Assembly: GCA_949128115.1 (NCBI GenBank)
Contig: OX421966.1
Location: 36,039,042 to 36,103,041, forward strand
DNA: 64,000 nt
Direction of reading: 5' to 3'
Source: Anaspis maculata
Taxonomy: Eukaryota; Arthropoda; Insecta; Coleoptera; Scraptiidae
Shown in pieces: positions 1-11,539 of the stretch (positions within the stretch are counted from its first letter, which is position 1; the number at the start of each line of letters is the position of its first letter). The translations under genes were made by a program, and so were the position numbers. The notes beneath the pieces are model-generated. The model saw only the letters and a program-made list of their open reading frames with translations, did no database searches and was not told where the DNA came from.

Positions 1-1132
1 AAACCGAGGATAAAACTGGAAACTCACGTGACAGGTTTGTCATTAATAAAGACCATTCCATTCATATGCCGATGCCGGTAGCTTGATCCTTGTATACTCA
101 GAGCTTCTGTTTCCTGACTCAAGTTGGATCAGTTGTTGTTAGTAAACTTACTAGATTAATATCAGTATAGTGCGTTCATAAAAGCTATCTGAACCAGCAA
201 ACTGATGTAGGTTTGACAAGGTAACTACAAGTCGTAATATGCTCATATGGTATGAATAATATCTCGAGTTATATATATTTTTTGTTGTGTTTTCACTTTT
301 CGACTATAGTAATAATTCAATAAATTATTATTTACTAAAAAAGTACCAACAATTTATTGTATGATTTCTAAAAAGCATCATCGTTTCAAAACCAAATAGT
401 TATGTACAACAAAAGAACGGACTCGAGAAAAAACAAGCCGTCAGGTGAAAGATTGGCGTCGCGTAATATGTACCTAAGCCGCGGAGAGACTCGTGGAGGA
501 GGCTCCGCAGGATCTGCTTGTTTGGAAGGCTCGTTGGGGTATTAAACAATTTACTTTCTTCACGTATTCCTGCTTGTGACTGACTTCGTGGAAATGTATA
601 AAGCCCGAATCTTATCGGAATCTTCGATTTCCGGGTCATTTCAAACCCTCAATTGATGTGACAGAAACATCTCAATTATTCCGATAAAGCTTGAATGGCA
701 ACAGGCTATGTGGCATTATATTCGAATGGAGAATGAAAAACATCGGAATGTTGGACAGATATGATTCTTTTTCAATTAAAAATAGCTTTCAACTGTAACT
801 GTGTACTGTATTTGCGGAGATGCTTGACTTGAGAAGAGTATACACTGTAAACCTTCCATAGCTCCTGTCCTGAGTCCTGATTAAGTGATTACCACTTGAG
901 ACTTGAAAACAGTTTTTCTAACAAAAACAGTCGATTCATGCAGATATCAGTTTGGGGACAGCTTCAAGATAATTTATTTATTTCTGAGAGAAATATGATA
1001 CAATATTCGCTGGAGACTGCGACTCTGAGCCGCGTAGATGACCAATCGGCGGAGGAGCTGTATACCTATCAAGACGTTCACACTGTTCGTAGATTCATCA
1101 CGAAGCGGAGATCATACCTCATATGTCATAAT
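1..1132. other. Stretch without recognisable gene
   Basis: AT-rich DNA with only short open frames (the longest, 95 codons at 896-1183, runs into the foldback element that follows). I see no splice-framed exon, repeat or RNA gene here. Confidence 0.6.
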
Positions 1133-1940
1133 GTACATGATTTTAACCCTGAAGGTCTGATGTGCGTTGATAAGGTTGGTTAAAATTGCTCAGTCTCACA
1201 TGTCAGACCAGGGGCTTTAGGCTGATATGAGCTTGTCAATTTTCGAAAAAAGGGCTAAAAATTCACGTCAAAACATACATTAATGAAACTAACGGGATTT
1301 TGTGTGAGAACACCCCCTTATTAACCGAAAATCTGATCGTAAGACAGAACTTTTGGAGGCTTTAGGTCCATATAAGACAAGTTTGAAATTTTCAAAAAAA
1401 GACCAAAATTCATCAATTTTTTCACAGGTGCTTTGTTGACTAACCTATCAAGTGTGATCTGTTTGTGATCAGGATGAAAAACGCAATTGATTTTCATGTT
1501 AAAATACAGGCTGTACGATTTGAGAAACATTTTTCGATGTTGCACCCTGTAAGCGATGTACTATTGAAAGTTTCCGTGGACAGATTCGAAACCCACGTAA
1601 AAAATCGTGAAGAATCGTTTTTATTCTTGAAATTATGTCCAAGGGGAAGTCTCCTGGAGGAGGTAAATTTCATCTTTTTTTGAAAATTTCAAACTTGTCT
1701 TATGGACCGAAAGCACCCAAAAATTTTGTCTCACGGCTCGATTTTTGATTGAGGGAATGCTCCCACACAAAAGCCCGTTGGTTTCATTCATGTACCTTAA
1801 TGACGTAAATTTTGGCCTTTTTTCGAAAATTGACAAGCTTGATTATACCAGCCCAAAGTCCCCGGTCTGACATGTAAGACAAAGAAATTTTAAACAATCT
1901 TATCAACGCACATTAGACCTGGTGGGTTAAAATCATGTAC
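1133..1940. mobile_element. Foldback element with long inverted arms
   Basis: The left arm (about 1133-1415) is repeated in reverse complement at about 1665-1940. Matching landmarks are GTACATGATTTTAACC at the left edge, GTGCGTTGATAAG, ACATGTCAGACC and GACAAGTTTGAAATTTTC near the loop. The arms are diverged by substitutions and small indels, so the copy is old. The loop (1416-1664) has no recognisable coding sequence. The terminal bases and any target duplication are not clear. The long arms and lack of coding sequence fit a non-autonomous foldback or MITE-like element. Confidence 0.75.
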
Positions 1941-2348
1941 CTTCCCCCACCCATATTATGAATATCCGATTTGTGCTCAGGGCTGGGCAAAATACTTCGA
2001 AAAATGTATTTAAATACAAAATACAAAATACACGATCCAAGATAATCGAAATACAAAATACAAACTACTTCTTGGAATATCTTTGAAATACAAAATACGT
2101 ATTTTGGAAAACTAAGAAATTCCAAAATACAAAATACAACCTAGAGTATTCCAAATACAAAATACAAAATACTTTCTTATTGCGTATTTCAACCATTTTA
2201 TTGGAAAAACCGTAAAATGCAAGTATTTCAATGAGAACACTTCATTGATCCAGTCGCAACAATAAGTTAATTATTATGAACTATGAAAAGACAAATACAA
2301 TAAACATAAAGTGAAGAAAACTTCATATTCAAACCTATTCCTTACTTC

Positions 2349-2456
2349 ATTCATCAATTCTTCAAAATAACAAATGTTGATTTCCTTTGGGGACAACCAG
2401 CTTTTCGAAAATATTGTCCGACATCCGACATGAAACCTCTCGTGGCTGACAGTAGG
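2349..2456 (-). pseudogene. hAT transposase C-terminal remnant, copy 1
   Basis: Minus-strand reading gives PTVSHERF, then GCRTIFSK, WLSPKEIN and YFEELMN. This follows the pattern of the hAT C-terminal dimerisation domain (a P-x-x-S-x-E-R-x-F block, then a R-LSP block and a leucine-rich end). Only about 36 residues are left; the RNase H-like catalytic part is absent. It lies inside the hAT-ended element and reads on the minus strand, so the element's transposase gene ran leftward. A near-identical second copy lies 480 bp to the right. The alignment was made by eye; a profile search against the hAT dimerisation family would settle it. Confidence 0.65.
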
Positions 2457-2827
2457 CAAGGCTGAGCAAAATACTTTGAAAAATGTATTTAAATACAAAA
2501 CACAAAATACACGATCCAAGATAGTCGAAATACAAACTACTTCTTGAAATGTCTTTGAAATACAAAATACAAAATACGTATTTGGGAAAACTAAGAAATT
2601 CCGAAATACAAAATACAACCTAGAGTATTCCAAATACAAGATACAAAATACATTCCTATTGCGTGATTCAACCATTTTATTGGAAAAACCGTAAAATGCA
2701 AGTATTTCAATGGGAACACTTCATTGATTCAGTCGCAACAATATGTAAATTATTATGAACTATGAAAAGACAAATAAAATAAGCATAAAGTGAAGAAAAC
2801 TTCATATTCAAACCTGTTCCTTACTCC

Positions 2828-2935
2828 ATTCATCAATTCTTCAAAATAACAAATGTTGATTTCCTTTGGGGACAACCAGCTTTTCGAAAATATTGTTCGA
2901 CATCCGACATGGAACCTCTCGTGGCTGACAGTAGG
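2828..2935 (-). pseudogene. hAT transposase C-terminal remnant, copy 2
   Basis: Tandem duplicate of the remnant at 2349-2456, with the same PTVSHERF and WLSPKEIN blocks on the minus strand and only a few base differences. The duplicated block also carries the adjoining AAATAC repeat, so it arose as one segmental duplication inside the element rather than as two insertions. It is a non-functional fragment. Confidence 0.65.
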
Positions 2936-3640
2936 ATGCACTTACCAGTAAAACGTAAAACGTAAAAGATGCAATCGAACTCATTATCGATCCCAGATAG
3001 TGTGCAAAAGCAAGAAATGTCAATGGGGTGCGAATATAGTATTACCAGAACAATTTCGGCCCGAACAGACTAAAAAGCATGGGAAACAAATGTATTTTGT
3101 ATTTTGTATTTTGAAAATCAAAATACTTTTCCGAAAAATGTATTTAAAATACAAAATACGAAATACTAGCTGCCTGAACTATTCCAAAATACAAAATACA
3201 AATACTTTTCAATCAAATGTATTTAAATACAAAATACTTAAATGTATTTCAAATACGTATTTCAAATACTTGTATTTGAAATACCGCCCAGCCCTTTTTG
3301 TGTTTATGCATGAGAAAAAATTAAATTTCTAGCTAAGGAGCTTCTTTTTTCCTTATTGATCTAGACCCGCTTTGACTTCCTTCCTCTACCCGCCACTAGG
3401 CTATGTCGCATATACCTAAGTCATGAAACACTCTGTATATTGGCGTCAAAATTAGATATTACCTACAGGTGACAAGAAGTGACAGGTTTTGTTTGTCCCA
3501 TGTATGTACAACATCGTCATTACGTATCACGTTGTAGAATCGACATCAGTGAACAACAAACGAATATGCCCCATGAGCATGAGGCTCAGTAGCGCACTTC
3601 CTTTTTGAAGGATTAGTGAACGCAAGATGTTAATTAGGGT

Positions 3641-4594
3641 TCTACCGTTATTTGGGCAGAAATTTAAATATGGCGGCCAAAATGACGTCAGATTCATGAA
3701 ATTTGGCCTAAAAATCAAAATGATCGTACTATCGACAAGGGTGAGTTCCCAGTTTCATGAAAATCGTTCCACTAATAAGAGATTTCAATATGGCGGCCAA
3801 GATGGCGGAGAATGTTGGAATTTGGCTGGAGAATAAGAATGATCATACGAAACAAAGATGAGTTCCAAGCTCCATGAAAATCGTTGAGTGATAAGAAATT
3901 TCAATATGGCGGCCAAGATGGCAGCAGAGCATCATTTGTCCGCCGTTATTTATATGGTGGTCACGTACGCATTCGATTGGCGTTTGCACCACATTGATAT
4001 CTCTTTTCGTTGAGGCATGATTCTCCTAGTTCTCTTTGACTCATGTTCAATATGGAGAATACAAGATGGCGGCGGGGCATCAATTGTCGAAAATTGGATG
4101 TATCTAATCGAAATTCACATCGCCTGCGAATTTCACTTGAATCAGACAGCTTTCAGAGAAATTCAAAATGGCGGATCAAGATGGCGGCCAAGTGACAAAA
4201 GTCATTGGTCAACTTTATATGGTGGTCACGTACGCATTCGATTGGCGTTTGCACCACATCGATATCTCTTTTCGTTGAGGCATAATTCTCCTAGTTCTAT
4301 CACTTCGAAACATGTTCAATATGGAGAATATAAGATGGCGGCGAGACATCAATTGTCGGAAATTGGATAGATCTTGATGTGGTTTACATTGCCTGCAAAT
4401 TTCATTTCAATCGGATCACTTTTAGAGAAATTAAAAATGGCGGATCAAAGATGGCGGCATAATAACAAAAAACTAAAAGTCAACTTGACATCCTGGACAT
4501 ATGTACTATTGATCAGCGTTTACACCACATCGATATCTTTCTTCCCCGAGGAGTTATCCCGGGTACGGACGGACAGACGGACGGACGGACGGAC
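3641..4594. repeat. Tandem repeat rich in ATGGCGG motifs
   Basis: Two repeat scales are visible. Between 3664 and 3920 the phrase TTTCAATATGGCGGCCAAG recurs every 115-120 bp. From about 3951 a 265-bp unit (starting TATGGTGGTCACGTACGC) occurs twice, 3951-4215 and 4216-4480, followed by a decayed third start. The forms AAGATGGCGG or ATATGGCGGCC occur about ten times. The block ends in an ACGG microsatellite. No coding frame is supported. It could be the body of an unidentified non-autonomous element. Confidence 0.8.
4565..4594. repeat. ACGG microsatellite
   Basis: About seven ACGG units with one ACAG interruption, at the right edge of the ATGGCGG repeat block. A simple repeat at the end of a repeat body may mark the element's 3' end. 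Confidence 0.9.
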
Positions 4595-5064
4595 AAAGTG
4601 AAGCTAAAAGCGCCTTTTCCCCATTTTTTGGGAAAGTGCGCTAAAAATACAATAGCATTGGCTTCCACCACTGAAAGATGTTTCAGGATTATCCGTTCAT
4701 TCAAAAGCTGCAACTTGCCTCAAAGTCACTGGAAATGAACAGTTATACCTACTGTGAGATCATAAATTATATTGGTCAAGGGTGGTCTTGAAATGGCGAA
4801 ATTGCGAAATAACTTCGAACTAAACCTTGCCATGAAGGTTCCAAATCGTTTCAGATTTTATTCCTTCGGCAATGGGAGCGGCAGAATGACATGAAGAAGC
4901 TAGCCAAAAAATTATGGGATGAGACTTCTATGGAAAGACAGCCTCAGTTCGTGTTCACAGGTCTTCCCTCAAACGTTTTTGTTGTATAAAAACCGAGATC
5001 AAAATGATATTTTTGATCGATTTTTTTCTTCTTGCGGTGATTTTGCACTGCTTACTGCTCTGTA

Positions 5065-5520
5065 CAGGGTGGCTCAACGAAACAGAAACAGACAGATTCT
5101 CGGGCACTTGACCTTATTTGTTTTTATACTGTAATATGTTTACTAGAGGGACATAAGTCCCATCATGGGTTCGGCAACTTCGAGCCAGCCTCCTGGAAGG
5201 GGCTGTAACCTCCAAAAACACTGAAATTAGAGTATTATCTTGGAAAATTAGCATCGACTCGAAGAAAAATAATAACACCGCTGTAAAGACAATTGAACCA
5301 GCTTCAAAATGATATACCACTCAACCCTAATTGTCATTTAAAATTTTCGAAGGGGTTGCTACCCTGACTACGGGGGTGAAACTTCACGGTTGAATTAACA
5401 GCAGTTGAACTCTTCCCCCTTGGAAATAAAGTTGACCTATCCGGGCTTGCGGGCTTATTAAAAAAAAAATGAGGGCAAATGTCTGAAAATCTGTCTGTTT
5501 CGTTTTCGTTGGGCCACCTG
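5065..5520. mobile_element. Tc1/mariner-type MITE
   Basis: Ends are CAGGGTGGCTCAACGAAA on the left and the imperfect complement ending GTTGGGCCACCTG on the right, about 28 bp of inverted repeat. Both ends are flanked by TA (5063-5064 and 5521-5522), the target duplication of Tc1/mariner elements. The 456-bp interior shows no transposase. Confidence 0.8.
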
Positions 5521-5522
5521 TA

Positions 5523-6025
5523 TACACCTGCACCACACTGTGCACCCTTTAGATGGGTATAGGCAATACACTACTGATGAGGCAATTGAAAATCGGGTTG
5601 ATATTCACAACCGTTGAAGATATATAATAGAAATTGTCCACGTCATAATTTCAAAATGATTTAGTTGTCAAATTGTCATCAACAATCAGCAACTAAAGAA
5701 AAAGTAACAAAACTGAACGTAGGTACCGCAGGTAAACAAAACATAAGTATCCAAGTACTATGTACTCAGATTCATACTATCATCGTGGAGACCTACCTAT
5801 ACATATATTTAACTTTTACCAGCAGTGGTCCGAAAGAAAGCTAGCTCTACCTCCCAAAAAACTTTAAATTGATAATTACCCAATTAAAACGGCGGCACAA
5901 GCGGCACATCCTGTTCACAATAAATCCGTAAGTGCATCATATACATACAAAGTTAAATAATTAAACAATTTCTCTTTCGCTTCAGACTGGATGTGCAAGT
6001 TTCACATCTTCCTCCTTCAGCCCAG
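5523..6025. other. Stretch without recognisable gene
   Basis: About 500 bp of unique-looking AT-rich sequence between two transposable elements. No coding frame or RNA gene is apparent. Confidence 0.5.
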
Positions 6026-8019
6026 CCCGTACGGAAAAAAACTACTGAAAACCAGTAGTTGACCAGTAGTTTTCAATAGTGAACTACTCAAAACTACTAC
6101 ATCGCTAATGGTTTTCTGTAGTAGTTGACTACTTGAACACTAATTGATCAGTAGTTTTCAGTTGTTACTACTACTCCATCATTTTATCTCTAGTAGTTTT
6201 CTGTAGTAACTACTCAAAACTACTACTTGATCAATATCTGTTGAGTAGTTTTCAGTAGTCAACTACTGAGAGATTTAGTAGAGTTCAGTAGTTAACTCGG
6301 AGTGACTACTAAAACTACTAGAATCACTGGTGTGTTTACTACTGAGGACTATTCGTTACTAAGTAGTTTCATTATTTAGCTACTGATAGAAATTACTTTT
6401 GCGAATAGGCACCTACATTAAATAACGTATATTGGTTAGTGAATAAAACACAGATATTTTCCAAAAAATATTAAGTAGGTTACCATTTTTCACAGAATTC
6501 ACAAGTAGGTAAATACAATTCATCAGTGTAAATTATACGCATTTATACTCATAAGGCTCTCTTCGATTATATTTCAACTTGCAACCTCTTGTTTTGTTTT
6601 TCATGGATTAATAATCATCTGTTTGACGTGTTGCAGTTACACGTTGCACTTTGAGGTGCGAGGAGGCCCCGAGGCCCAAATACACAGTTTTCGACGCTGT
6701 CATTGACTTGACAGACAGAGCGCCAACATCAATACAACAACCACGGAATTCAAAAGTATCGATCACCCTTCGCAGTTAAACATTCACAGCCTTACTAGTG
6801 TAATAAATGGGCATCGAAATTTTTATTCGGTGTTTAGAACCTCTCTTCTCTAGCAATTTATTATATTTTCCATGATTCTTCACCATGGTTTTATCTCATA
6901 ATTGCCTCATTCACAAATCTGGGGATAAGTTGCCACGTTGGCAGCACTGACAGGAAAACTTTAACTGTCAACCGTTTCCTTCTGCTCCTGCGTTAGTTCA
7001 AGCCAAACTCGTTCGAAATGAAAGTTTACCGTTTCCTGGTCTAATGTGTAATTATTTGATGAAGTACAATGTTCTACATTTTATTTATAAGTATGTATGC
7101 TGTGTGTGCTCCCGGTAATCATTAGAAATTGATCATAAGAAGTGTTATGGAAAAAATTGAAGATTTTTGCTTAGATATGAGAAAATGTGCTGGTTGTGAG
7201 TGGTAAGTACCTACCCCTATATACCTCAAAGTATTATGATATGGGAGTTCGTCAGAATCAAGGATAATGCCACACAGTCGATTTTTGAAAGGTGTACGTT
7301 TATTTGAATTTTGAAAAACAGGCTTGAATAGAGAAATTTACCTTGCCTAGACCAAATAGATTGAGATGCGATGGGATGGCATCAGTGTTCCAACACATTG
7401 TTATTGTTATATTACATTCACGGTTATTGTTACAGTCCTACCTACCCACCTACGCACCACTGGCAGGGGGCTACTACAGAGGACTACTGACAGTAGATGT
7501 TAGGTACTGCTAGTCGTACGTACTACTTCCAGTGGTTACCACTGGCTGTAGTCGTACTACTGCAGTAGTAGGTCCAAAATACTACTGGGAGTACTTACTA
7601 CTGGCTGTAGTCGTACTACTGCAGTAGTAGGTCCAAAATACTACTGGGAGTACTTACTACTGGCTGTAGTCGTACTACTGCAGTAGTAGGTCCAAAATAC
7701 TACTGGGAGTAGTTACTACTGGCTGTGGTCGTACTACTGCAGTAGTAGGTCCAAAATACTACTGGGAGTAGTTACTACTGGCTGTAGTCGTACTACTGCA
7801 GTAGTAGGTCCAAAATACTACTGGGAGTAGTTACTGCTGGCTGTAGTCGTACTACTGCAATAGTAGATCCAAAATACTACTGGGAGTAGTTACTACTGGC
7901 TGCAGTGGTTACTACTGCTGCAGTAGTAGGTCCAAAATACTACTTGGAAACTACTGGCAATTTCAGTAGTTTCCAAGTAGTTTTTTTCTGTAGTTTTCTG
8001 TAGTATTTTTCCGTACGGG
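6026..8019. mobile_element. 2-kb element with CCCGTACGG inverted ends and GTAGT repeats
   Basis: The left end CCCGTACGGAAAAAAACTAC is matched in reverse complement by the right end, which finishes TTTTTCCGTACGGG. Inside the left end (6040-6370) the motif AGTAGTTTT and its complement recur in both orientations; inside the right end lies a 59-bp tandem array. The middle (6400-7440) has no recognisable coding sequence. Target duplication is not evident. I cannot place it in a superfamily; subterminal repeats and matched ends argue for a non-autonomous DNA transposon. Confidence 0.7.
7510..7960. repeat. 59-bp tandem satellite
   Basis: Units beginning GTCCAAAATACTACTGGGAG start at 7572, 7631, 7690, 7749 and 7808, exactly 59 bp apart, with diverged units before and after (7867 and 7929). 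Each unit contains the inner palindrome TACTACTGCAGTAGTA. Neighbouring units are nearly identical, which points to recent homogenisation. Confidence 0.95.
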
Positions 8020-8832
8020 AGGGGCCGGAGAACGCTCCATCGTCACCATAATAACACTACCTATGCAGAAGTTGTCGAATGTTGAAATTTGACAAACAAG
8101 TTTGAACCCCGAGTTCTCTTGCGCGTTCGTATTCGAAAAAACAAACAGCATCTATTATTTAGGACCTCATTTAAAATTACAATGCAGTGTTAGAAACTGA
8201 CAAATTTAGCGGAGGCAGATAACATCGCCGTCCCCACAAATAGATATTTAGATAGATACAGCGCACACATACCCATATATACACACAGAGACAGAAGTTT
8301 GGAATGACTGATTTATTTATTAATATTTAATATGTTTTCGACAAGAAGCTAAATGCTGGGAATTTGTAAATAAAGTCCAAACAAAACGTTGATAATGTGG
8401 TGATGGTTGAATATAATTTATATTTTGTTGTCTGATATAGCTAGGTTTTGGTACCAGGTACCGACGTCTACGTGACTCTTAAGAACAAGAACTAACGGTT
8501 GATCTTTTGAATTGGATTAGATACCTCCCTAATATCTTTCTTCGATTTTTACCAATAGTTGAAAGTTGTAGAGTGTGAAACTCTGTCCAGTAAATATACA
8601 GGATGTTCCAGGTTCACTGTGGAAAAAACTCAACCTACCATAGAGTCAGATGATGTTAAGAGCGGCTGTGAGGTTTTTTCAAATCGACCTAATTTTTCTG
8701 TCACCTAACTTTGGAACCGCTGCACTGATGAGATTTTGCTGAAATTTGACTGGAGAGTCGAAAATGAGTGTAAACATAACTCTGGCAAATAAGCGTAATC
8801 TGGCTTTGAGTGTCTGACAAAAATATACTCAA
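8020..8832. other. Stretch with one decayed element end
   Basis: Mostly unassigned. A single TACAGGATGTTCCAGG at about 8597 resembles a mariner-type element end but no matching right end was found before the SINE. Confidence 0.4.
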
Positions 8833-9134
8833 CCCAGTCGGTAGCACGGTGAGCTCGGTCCCGCTTTCAAAGGCGAAGGTCTCGGGTTCAAATCCGCACT
8901 GGGCCAGATGGACTTTTTCACGCGTTTCTTAGTACTGGGGCATCTACTATTGTGCCGTGATGCCCCGGGGAAAAGGATGAAACGAGAAAGCCATCGAAAC
9001 AAAACCCCACTGATTAATCCTCACTGTACCAGAAATGTCTTCGTTGTTATCGTCAATACTGTTATCGTTACTGAAAAACCCCCACAGAAAAACCTGCTAA
9101 TAACCTAGTAGTTGATGCAGGGCAAAAAAAAAAA
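8833..9134 (+). mobile_element. tRNA-derived SINE, copy 1
   Basis: The first 71 bp can fold like a tRNA: CCCAGT (8833-8838) pairs with ACTGGG (8898-8903), an A-box-like TAGCACGGTGAG follows the 5' arm and a B-box GGTTCAAATCC lies at 8885-8895. These are internal RNA polymerase III promoter elements. A tRNA-unrelated body of about 200 bp follows and the copy ends in AGGGC plus a run of A. A second copy lies at 35619-35906, same strand. Copy 1 has about 15 extra bases near 9051-9066 (GTCAATACTGTTATC). No clear target duplication. Confidence 0.9.
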
Positions 9135-11165
9135 ACTGAAATAGGCCAAACTTTGAGAAGCCGTATCTTCGTCATGAAGCGGAATTTCTTGAAATAAGTT
9201 ACACGATTGTTTTTAGCTACATCTGAAGACCCTATGATGGTTGAATTTTGTGCATGGGAACCAGGGAACACTCCCGGCTATGATTTTTTTACCTTTTTAA
9301 ATTATGTTGGGAGTACTGGAATTAACTTCAAAGTGCCATCTGCATTTTAAGAACTTCCTTGGCATTTTGCCATTATGACAGTGATACTGGCATTCAATAA
9401 TTTATTCAGTCATTATGGCCAACCTTTGATGAACGAAATAATCTCATAGCACTCCAGAGGAGAAAAGTTTTTGATCGTACGGTGAGATGCTTGAATGTTG
9501 CGAAGCGTGCAAACGTCGAAACGTCCAGAAATTTTGTAGGCCAGTACTGAATGAAGAGGTCAAATTATAACCCCAATCTTAATGTATTTCAGAAAAGATA
9601 ATTTGGCTAATCAATGATTACAGGAGCTTTGGTCTTTTTTAGTCAACCACACCAACTCAACTGAGCCATCAAATTTCAGCGCTTTTTCGAAATACATGCT
9701 GTCCCAGAACTGACAGCGGTAAAAGTAATCTTGAAGATCTGTTAGAGTTTTTTTGTGTGGAAATTCGACTCTGAGTGGGATTTTCCTGAAATTTGATTTG
9801 AAAGTAGACAGTGAGTCAAACCATTGCTCTGTCAAACTGCAACTTGGTGTGTCAAACCATTTATGAGTTATTCGGAAAAAATTGCAAAAAAAAAGAATTT
9901 TGAGGTCTTTTGTCTCTGTCATGTCATGGAACCGAATTTCGGAAAACAAATAGCACAGAAGGCGGTCTTCGCGTCAAATGGGGAGTCATGGTAATTTTTT
10001 TTCACTATAATTCTTGGTACAGCTGTACATTCTTGGTGTATAGTTGATCATTGAGATAAACAATTCGTTTTTTACAGATTTCAGGGGTTAGTTTTGATCA
10101 ATCATCTAGAATTCGCCAAAAACGAGATTCCGCTGTCAGAGATAACCTTGATTATTTTTTCTGAAACTGGAACTGGCAGCTGAATGTGATTGAAAATTTG
10201 CAGAACTGTCTTTCCTGAATTGAGAAATATTTAGATCAGCTTCATTTTCCAACAAGCTAGAGACCCTATTTCATCTTGAACAAAAACCCTACCTAATAAT
10301 GGTAAAAAGAATTATTCTGAAAAAAAAAACTGTTCACTTCCTTAGGCAAGGGGAGAAACTCCTCGGTTTCCTTATTATGTCAAACTAATCAATTCGATTT
10401 CATCCCGCCATGGCCAACCAAATTTCCAGTTTCCACCTACGCTATTGCGTTCCGCAGCCACCTAATTCCCAATGTTTTTTACCATCATCAGTAATAATAT
10501 TATTTTCAAGGATTCCAATTTCCGTTTTGACTATACGCCTCTCTGCTGCAGCAGCACTCTGCGTAACGAGGTGTACGAGGGGGAGATTTTTGCACGCCTA
10601 GCCAGACCAGCCAACGTTATCTATTATACGCCGTGCAAATATTTGGATTAAGTTTTTTTTTATCAAGGCAAACAAATGCAACATCTAAGCATGGTGCGAT
10701 AAAAAAAATCGCGCGTTGTGATGCCAAGGGATCACGCCCTTCCATCAAGCTCGCTCTGCTGAGCTGCTTTGTCCTTGTGTGTGTATGCTAAAAATGTAAT
10801 AGACAAATCAATAAATGAGGTTTAAAAACCGTGACGTCTTGAAAGGCATAGTGTATCTCTGTTTTTCCGGGACTTGTTGGGGCTCGCGGGGCGTGTACCT
10901 GTACATTTATTGGCAGAAGAGGGGGGTTGTATCATTGTCCCTGTTTTTCACCATCATCATTGCGATTATTTCTTGTCGGGCTACCAAAGTAAATTTATGA
11001 AATATGAAGTGTTTCGTTTCAGTAGGTCTATTGTGAGGATCGGTCGGGGTCGCCTCCGTTTGCGTTTATTTTACAAATAAATTAAGTATTGTATAAAGGA
11101 CATGATAATTGCTCTGGGCAAATACCAAATATGCCTTGACTCTGAGACATACTGTCACAGAACCA
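9135..11165. other. Stretch without recognisable gene
   Basis: Two kilobases of AT-rich DNA. A 112-codon open frame on the minus strand (9611-9949) matches nothing I recognise and has no splice context. No clear repeat boundaries. Confidence 0.5.
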
Positions 11166-11309
11166 TTACACTTCGCAAAACACCAAAACGGAAAAAATAA
11201 CCAATTCATCCCTCCACCTCGCGTTATGTTTAAAACATGTTGAAAGCTTTGCCCAAAAAATGGGTTTACTTTTGAAAAAGCTGTGTAACAAGGGTTCAAC
11301 TAGATTCGA

Positions 11310-11465
11310 CGTTAAATTGGGCAAGCCCATGGAAACGTAGGTCTTGGGGGATGGCGGGGAGGCGTCAATGCGATTCTTGAAAGTGTTCAACGGAGGAGCC
11401 CGAACTACCTCGCCAGGAAGAGCATTCCATGCACGAAAAATGCGATTTCCGGAAAAAATTGCCAA
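11310..11465 (-). pseudogene. Non-LTR retrotransposon (LINE) tail remnant
   Basis: On the minus strand the frame reads NRIFRAWNALPGEVVRAP followed by LNTFKNRID. This is the short conserved tail found after the reverse transcriptase domain in CR1/Jockey-like LINEs (pattern R-x-x-x-x-W-N-x-L-P-x-x-V-V-x-A-P...F-K-x-x-L/I-D). Nothing of the endonuclease or polymerase core is seen upstream, and the frame then loses similarity. It is therefore a 5'-truncated or decayed fragment. The family assignment is by eye; a translated search against LINE polymerases would confirm it. Confidence 0.7.
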
Positions 11466-11539
11466 CAGAGGTTTCAGTAAAAGTCACGTTACTCCTTGCC
11501 CATTGTTTCACCAGTTTTGTGAGCTTCTCCAGTTTCTCG

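Larger units (their letters stand above)
1978..3296 (-). mobile_element. hAT-type non-autonomous transposon
   Basis: The 5' end reads CAGGGCTGGGC and the 3' end GCCCAGCCCTT, an inverted pair with one terminal mismatch. The flanks are TTTGTGCT (1970-1977) and TTTGTGTT (3297-3304), a 7/8-matching 8-bp target duplication as hAT elements make. Much of the length is AAATACAAAATAC-type subterminal repeat, a common arrangement for transposase binding near hAT ends. A block of about 480 bp containing a fragment of transposase is present twice in tandem. No intact transposase exists, so this copy would depend on a partner for movement. Confidence 0.85.

Noticed and set aside
2274..2675. 133-codon minus-strand gene
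   Set aside because: Most of it is the translated AAATAC repeat; only the 36 residues at 2349-2456 are meaningful, as a transposase remnant.
4513..4713. Open frame with SVRPSVCPSVP
   Set aside because: Produced by the ACGG microsatellite.
7510..7960. CRISPR-like array
   Set aside because: Units are contiguous 59-bp repeats without unique spacers, and the DNA is animal-like.
8833..8903. tRNA gene
   Set aside because: It is the head of a SINE: a tRNA-unrelated body and poly-A follow and a second copy exists at 35619.
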